DNA of 9,060 nt, from assembly GCA_013297575.1 (NCBI GenBank), contig JAAFHO010000186.1:1-9060 (forward strand). The letters run 5' to 3'. The stretch is from Chitinophagales bacterium. GTDB taxonomy: Bacteria > Bacteroidota > Bacteroidia > Chitinophagales > Saprospiraceae. Position numbers and translations under genes: made by a program. Position 1 is the stretch's first letter; each line of letters begins with the position of its first letter. Below the pieces are notes generated by a model that saw only the letters and a list, made by a program, of their open reading frames with translations, had not been told where the DNA came from and ran no database searches. Below are positions 6,901 to 9,060 of the stretch, piece after piece.

Positions 6901-8029
6901 TTTTGAATTGGCGAATGATCCAATTGGTATTTCTAAGACGTATGGTAACCTTGGTACTTTATTTTTTAGACAAGGCAGTTATGAATCGGCAAAGAGCTGG
7001 TTTGCTAAAGCAATCGACATCAACCGCACCCAAAAACGGGAGGCTGAAAACGCCAGTATTGTGGCCAATTTGGGCTTAATTTTTATGAACCAAGGCCATT
7101 ATGATGAAGGCGTGCGTTGGCTGGAGGAACAATTGACGATTAGTGAGCAATTTAAGGACAAACAGGGCCAAACGACGCTTTATACTAATCTTGGTATTAT
7201 ATTTTTGGAAAAAAACAGCCTTGACAGTGCACTTTTATGCCTGGAAAAGGGTTTAGCCCTTTCAGAAGAGCTGGGCAATAAACTCACCATGACTATTTGT
7301 ATCGGTTGTATTGGGTCGGTATGGGAGAAAAAAGGCGATTATATCAAAGCGATGCAAAATTTTGAGCGCGATTTGGTATTAGCACAAGAAATGGGCGACA
7401 AACAAGGCACTGCTATCGCTTATGGTCTGATCGGTGATTTGTTGTCGGTTACTGGCGAATTTGAACGTTCTACGTCTTGTATTGAAGAAAACCTGCGCCT
7501 CAGTCGCGAGCTCAATTACAAAAAGGGAATTGCAAAGGCACTCAATACGCTGGGTGATAACTGGTATTATCTCGGCGACTTACAAAAGTCTATTTCTTAT
7601 TACAACGAGGCTATTGAATATTCTCGAGAAATGGGCAATCGTTTGGTTTTGGGGTATTCTTTGATCGAAAAAGGCCAAGTCCACTTGCAAAACGGCGATG
7701 TAGCACCCGCCCGTCAATTGTTGGAGGAAGGCCGCGATATCGCTTTAGCATTGGGTAATGCCGATCTTACATTTGAGGCAAATATCCTTCGTGCACGTAT
7801 TTTATTGGCAGAAGGCAACCGCCACGAAGCACTCCGCCAATTGTCGCAACTTTTACAAATGTCGCGCAACGAACGAGAAGAGGCATCTATCAATTTTGAA
7901 ATACGCCACGTAGCCGATCACCCAACAAAACATTACTTGCGCGCTTTGGAATTGTACCGCGAAATGTACAGTAGAACACCACAACATATTTATAAACTTA
8001 GGTTAGAGGCATTAGAAAAAGAGCGGTAA
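3983..8029 (+). CDS. Tandem class III nucleotide cyclase / AAA ATPase / TPR signalling protein, soluble adenylyl cyclase-like architecture
   Basis: A 1348-residue protein, predicted cytoplasmic (no signal peptide or membrane segments seen). Cyclase domain 1 (about 25-195) has FVDLSGFT with D30 and FAGDSF with D80, the two metal-binding aspartates, but D157 and M161 where the transition-state Asn and Arg should be. Cyclase domain 2 (about 240-408) has A250 and G288 at the aspartate positions, yet VNLAARL supplies N359 and R363. The halves therefore complement each other, predicting one composite site that makes a cyclic nucleotide, probably cAMP. An AAA_16-type NTPase follows (Walker A GEAGIGKSR 452-460, Walker B LVIELEDTHW 591-600), then a helical linker and ten 40-residue TPR repeats (about 909-1308). 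The order is that of eukaryotic ADCY10. GTG 3983 is preferred because the FLPHFIQENY segment before the first strand looks like part of the family fold; ATG 4034 would remove 17 residues. Adenine specificity (A352) and activity are unproven. Confidence 0.9.
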   Translation: MKHFLPHFIQENYRSGIMEGHLNAFAMFVDLSGFTQLTNTLMEKGAVGAEELSVTLNDIFQPSVRLTYQNGGFIPYFAGDSFTAIFPVTDHPDDDAGMRVIGSAMAALEHFEKEKESGGSLSTYEIGIKIGLSYGRIDWGIVGDKRKAYYFRGTPIDNSGMAQSKAGNLQMVGDTAFLQRFSPEILPVKTIEHDWHQLLPSKYFKSQKKSTKAIILPDPDPVIVAEFLPIEVYAGKEQGEFRNVVSVFLAFTGVDSYLSLNHFATTILEHSVNFGAYFKEIDFGDKGGLMLSIFGAPISFENNIERALEYVSAIEDDLSSLKDLTGARFKIGITSGIAFTGVIGSRERCQYAAVGARVNLAARLMAKADWGEVITDDNIQRNRNFRFTSRGTGMFKGFEQPVQTYKLTGRSISGRAGFAGSYIGRAEELGKLIAFAAPLKERKFAGIAYIFGEAGIGKSRLSYELRRSLNESGAVSWFNCQSDQILRKPFNPFIYFLKNYFEQSPENSTAVNAEKFDRNFLELQFELTQENHPEADLVRREIARTESVLSALVGINKSGGLWEQLDARGRYQNTLTAMANLLIAEAILQPLVIELEDTHWYDDMSREFLAQFIRRAQSYPIFLLASSRYEDDGSKSYPIRPNLLDEFGVKDLEVDLNYLSPTDLRIFAESRLNGKLNDDLYDLLQRMTQGNPFYLEQMADYFREGDMLETQNGLIQLKNRDVQISDSVKQIMMSRIDRLSGLVKETVKAAAVIGREFELPVLSAVMARQEEFIEKNGDLAHVLREQIETAEKWQIWHAMNELRYIFRHSLLREAAYDMQLRTRLRELHQSIAEAIEQLYPNSEERFVDLAFHYEQAEMEKKTDKYLEKAARYAQRNFQNRQALVFYEKLLKHLSDVSKKSKKRVKILLRKGSVHELIGQWPEAETDYKDALERSKVLNDWFLIGRANRRLGQLLMLRGDYNEAKKNLEVAITCFELANDPIGISKTYGNLGTLFFRQGSYESAKSWFAKAIDINRTQKREAENASIVANLGLIFMNQGHYDEGVRWLEEQLTISEQFKDKQGQTTLYTNLGIIFLEKNSLDSALLCLEKGLALSEELGNKLTMTICIGCIGSVWEKKGDYIKAMQNFERDLVLAQEMGDKQGTAIAYGLIGDLLSVTGEFERSTSCIEENLRLSRELNYKKGIAKALNTLGDNWYYLGDLQKSISYYNEAIEYSREMGNRLVLGYSLIEKGQVHLQNGDVAPARQLLEEGRDIALALGNADLTFEANILRARILLAEGNRHEALRQLSQLLQMSRNEREEASINFEIRHVADHPTKHYLRALELYREMYSRTPQHIYKLRLEALEKER
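6707..7906 (+). repeat. Ten tandem 40-codon TPR repeats within the cyclase gene
   Basis: Residues 909-1308 consist of ten consecutive units of exactly 40 residues (120 bases) without insertions or deletions. Glycines or small residues recur at 911, 951, 991, 1031, 1071, 1111, 1151, 1191 and 1231, and a second column falls at 918, 958, 998, 1038, 1118, 1158, 1198, 1238 and 1278, with N1078 the exception. Typical units read NLGxxFxxxGxYxxAxxxFxxAIxI. The 40-residue spacing (34-residue TPR plus a six-residue extension) is that of the TPR_12/LGN group, which binds protein partners. Units are divergent in sequence, so this is an old array, not a recent duplication. Confidence 0.85.
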
Positions 8030-8075
8030 ATAGCAATATTTGTAACTAACGGCCTACCGAATAATGTAAAAAGAC

Positions 8076-8555
8076 ATGGCAAAGAAACCTGTTAAAATAG
8101 AAATTATTAATCGTAAAGCGTCATTCGAGTACTTTTTTGTACAAGAATACGACGCTGGTATTATGCTAACGGGTACCGAAATCAAAAGTATCCGTGCGGG
8201 CAATGCTAATCTTAGTGATGCTTGGTGTTTGCTTGAATTGGGCGAATTGTGGGTAAAAAGCATGTTTATTGCTGAATATTCACATGGAACAGATAATAAC
8301 CACGAGACCCGTCGCACCCGAAAATTACTGTTGCGCAAACCGGAAATTAGAAAATTAGAAAAAAAGAGTAAGGAAAAGGGCTTTGCCATTATTCCTATCA
8401 AACTCTATATCAGCGATCGCGGTTTTGCAAAACTCCGTATCGCTTTGGCTACGGGTAAAAAAACATTTGATAAACGCGAAGTGATGAAAGAACGCGATAA
8501 CAAACGCGAAATGGATCGGGTGAAAAAAATTGTGAAAACTAGAGAAAGTAAATAA
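8076..8555 (+). CDS. smpB: SsrA-binding protein SmpB
   Basis: SmpB binds the tRNA-like domain of tmRNA and delivers it to the A site of ribosomes stalled on mRNAs without a stop codon, so that the nascent chain is tagged for proteolysis. The 159 residues match the normal family length (about 150-160). Signature segments appear in order: NRKASFEYFF (12-21), AGIMLTGTEIKSIRAGNANL (27-46), HETRRTRKLLL (76-86), GFAIIPIKLY (102-111) and GKKTFDKREVMKERD (127-141), followed by a basic tail that should enter the mRNA channel. ATG 8076 fits the family N-terminus. There is a 46-nt gap from the cyclase stop; AATATTTG at 8035-8042 is a near match to the -7 consensus, so a separate promoter is possible, though no good -33 box accompanies it. 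The tmRNA gene is not in this window. Identification is essentially certain. Confidence 0.97.
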   Translation: MAKKPVKIEIINRKASFEYFFVQEYDAGIMLTGTEIKSIRAGNANLSDAWCLLELGELWVKSMFIAEYSHGTDNNHETRRTRKLLLRKPEIRKLEKKSKEKGFAIIPIKLYISDRGFAKLRIALATGKKTFDKREVMKERDNKREMDRVKKIVKTRESK

Positions 8556-8564
8556 TGATATATG

Positions 8565-9060
8565 CTACTCTTTTCCAAACATCCAGCCAGCAGCCACAGT
8601 AACACCGCGAAAATCTTGTAAATACAATAAATTACTTTTGGGCGTAGCAATAACAGAACCCGAGCAGGTAACGTAAAATCCTGAGTAAAAGGACATACCT
8701 ATCCCAAAATTCACACCAAATGCCGTTTTCTGTTGTCTAGAAAAGCCCACTGTTGGTGAAGCCCCTCCTTTTTCAACCAGCCAACGGTTTCGGGCAAGTT
8801 CTACATAAGGCCCTCCAAATATAAATGTACGTGCATAATAGGCTGATAGGTAGTATTTGGCCAAAACATCTACTTCCAGCGCATTGATCAGGTATGAACT
8901 ATAAACAGTGCTGTTATCGGGTTGTGTAATACCTCTATTTTGATCCTTTGAATTGATTAAAAAATCCGACTGAAGGCTTAATCTTGAGTTAATAGGGACT
9001 TCAACAGGTACACCCGCAAATATGGATCGCGCGCGCAATTGGCTACCGAAAACAATACCA
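8565..9060 (-). CDS. Outer-membrane beta-barrel protein, C-terminal part only
   Basis: The frame is open from the right edge to the TAG at 8567-8565, giving 164 residues of the C-terminal part; the signal peptide and first strands lie outside the window. The sequence alternates hydrophobic and polar residues in short stretches separated by turns, as in 8-10 strand barrels: VPVEVPINSRLSLQSDFLI, VDVLAKYYL, ARTFIFGGPYVELA, AFGVNFGIGMSFYSGFYV and FRGVTVAAGWMFGKE. The last segment, with the pattern xxAGWxF near the end, is typical of closing strands in Bacteroidota PorT-like or OMP_b-brl proteins. Molecular function is unknown. The TTG at 9038 is not a credible start because it would cut the barrel, and the frame continues upstream as GIVFGSQ. 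The gene is convergent with smpB, only 9 nt separating the two stop codons, and no terminator hairpin is seen between them. Confidence 0.72.
   Translation of the reverse strand, partial: GIVFGSQLRARSIFAGVPVEVPINSRLSLQSDFLINSKDQNRGITQPDNSTVYSSYLINALEVDVLAKYYLSAYYARTFIFGGPYVELARNRWLVEKGGASPTVGFSRQQKTAFGVNFGIGMSFYSGFYVTCSGSVIATPKSNLLYLQDFRGVTVAAGWMFGKE

Noticed and set aside
6707..7906. CRISPR-like or recent DNA repeat because of the 120-nt period
   Set aside because: The periodicity is at the protein level (TPR); the DNA of the units is not near-identical and the frame is intact.
8054..8401. Minus-strand ORF of 115 codons
   Set aside because: It lies opposite smpB, which is unmistakable on the plus strand.

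Overview
The window reads as a chromosomal segment from a member of the Bacteroidota. The evidence is two promoter-like sequences of the TTTG / TAnnTTTG type, A/T-rich leaders without Shine-Dalgarno motifs, an outer-membrane beta-barrel of the Bacteroidota style, and an intergenic repeat that resembles segments I remember from Saprospiraceae-like genomes. The last point is recollection and was not searched. I cannot name a genus.

Left part, minus strand: a gene for an M29-family metallo-aminopeptidase starts at 761 and runs off the left edge. Upstream of it, in the same direction with a 49-nt gap, lies a complete 824-residue Pif1/RecD-like helicase with C-terminal HRDC and helix-turn-helix modules (3285 down to 811). 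A good promoter for the helicase lies at 3340-3372. I see no convincing promoter in the 49-nt gap, so the two genes may be co-transcribed.

Middle, about 3373-3923, without a convincing gene: first an AT-rich stretch with a 16-bp perfect palindrome (3396-3411) and otherwise nothing recognisable to about 3493. Then comes a hairpin-rich, more GC-rich segment (about 3494-3821), which I interpret as a dispersed intergenic repeat. It carries a minus-strand frame of about 101 codons broken by one TGA. From 3822 to 3923 I see nothing distinct. A plus-strand promoter candidate follows at 3924-3953.

Right part: a 1348-residue signalling protein (3983-8029, plus) has two class III cyclase homology domains, an AAA-type ATPase and a long TPR array. 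This is the domain order of mammalian soluble adenylyl cyclase (ADCY10). Its two cyclase domains have lost complementary catalytic residues: the first keeps the metal aspartates and the second keeps the transition-state Asn/Arg pair. This suggests one composite active site, and it is the most interesting object in the window. After 46 nt comes smpB (8076-8555), the trans-translation partner of tmRNA. Convergent with it, 9 nt away, is the 3' end of an outer-membrane beta-barrel gene that enters from the right edge.

The genes do not form one pathway: peptide turnover, DNA metabolism, cyclic-nucleotide signalling, ribosome rescue and an envelope protein sit side by side. I see no phage, CRISPR, tRNA, rRNA or insertion-sequence transposase genes.
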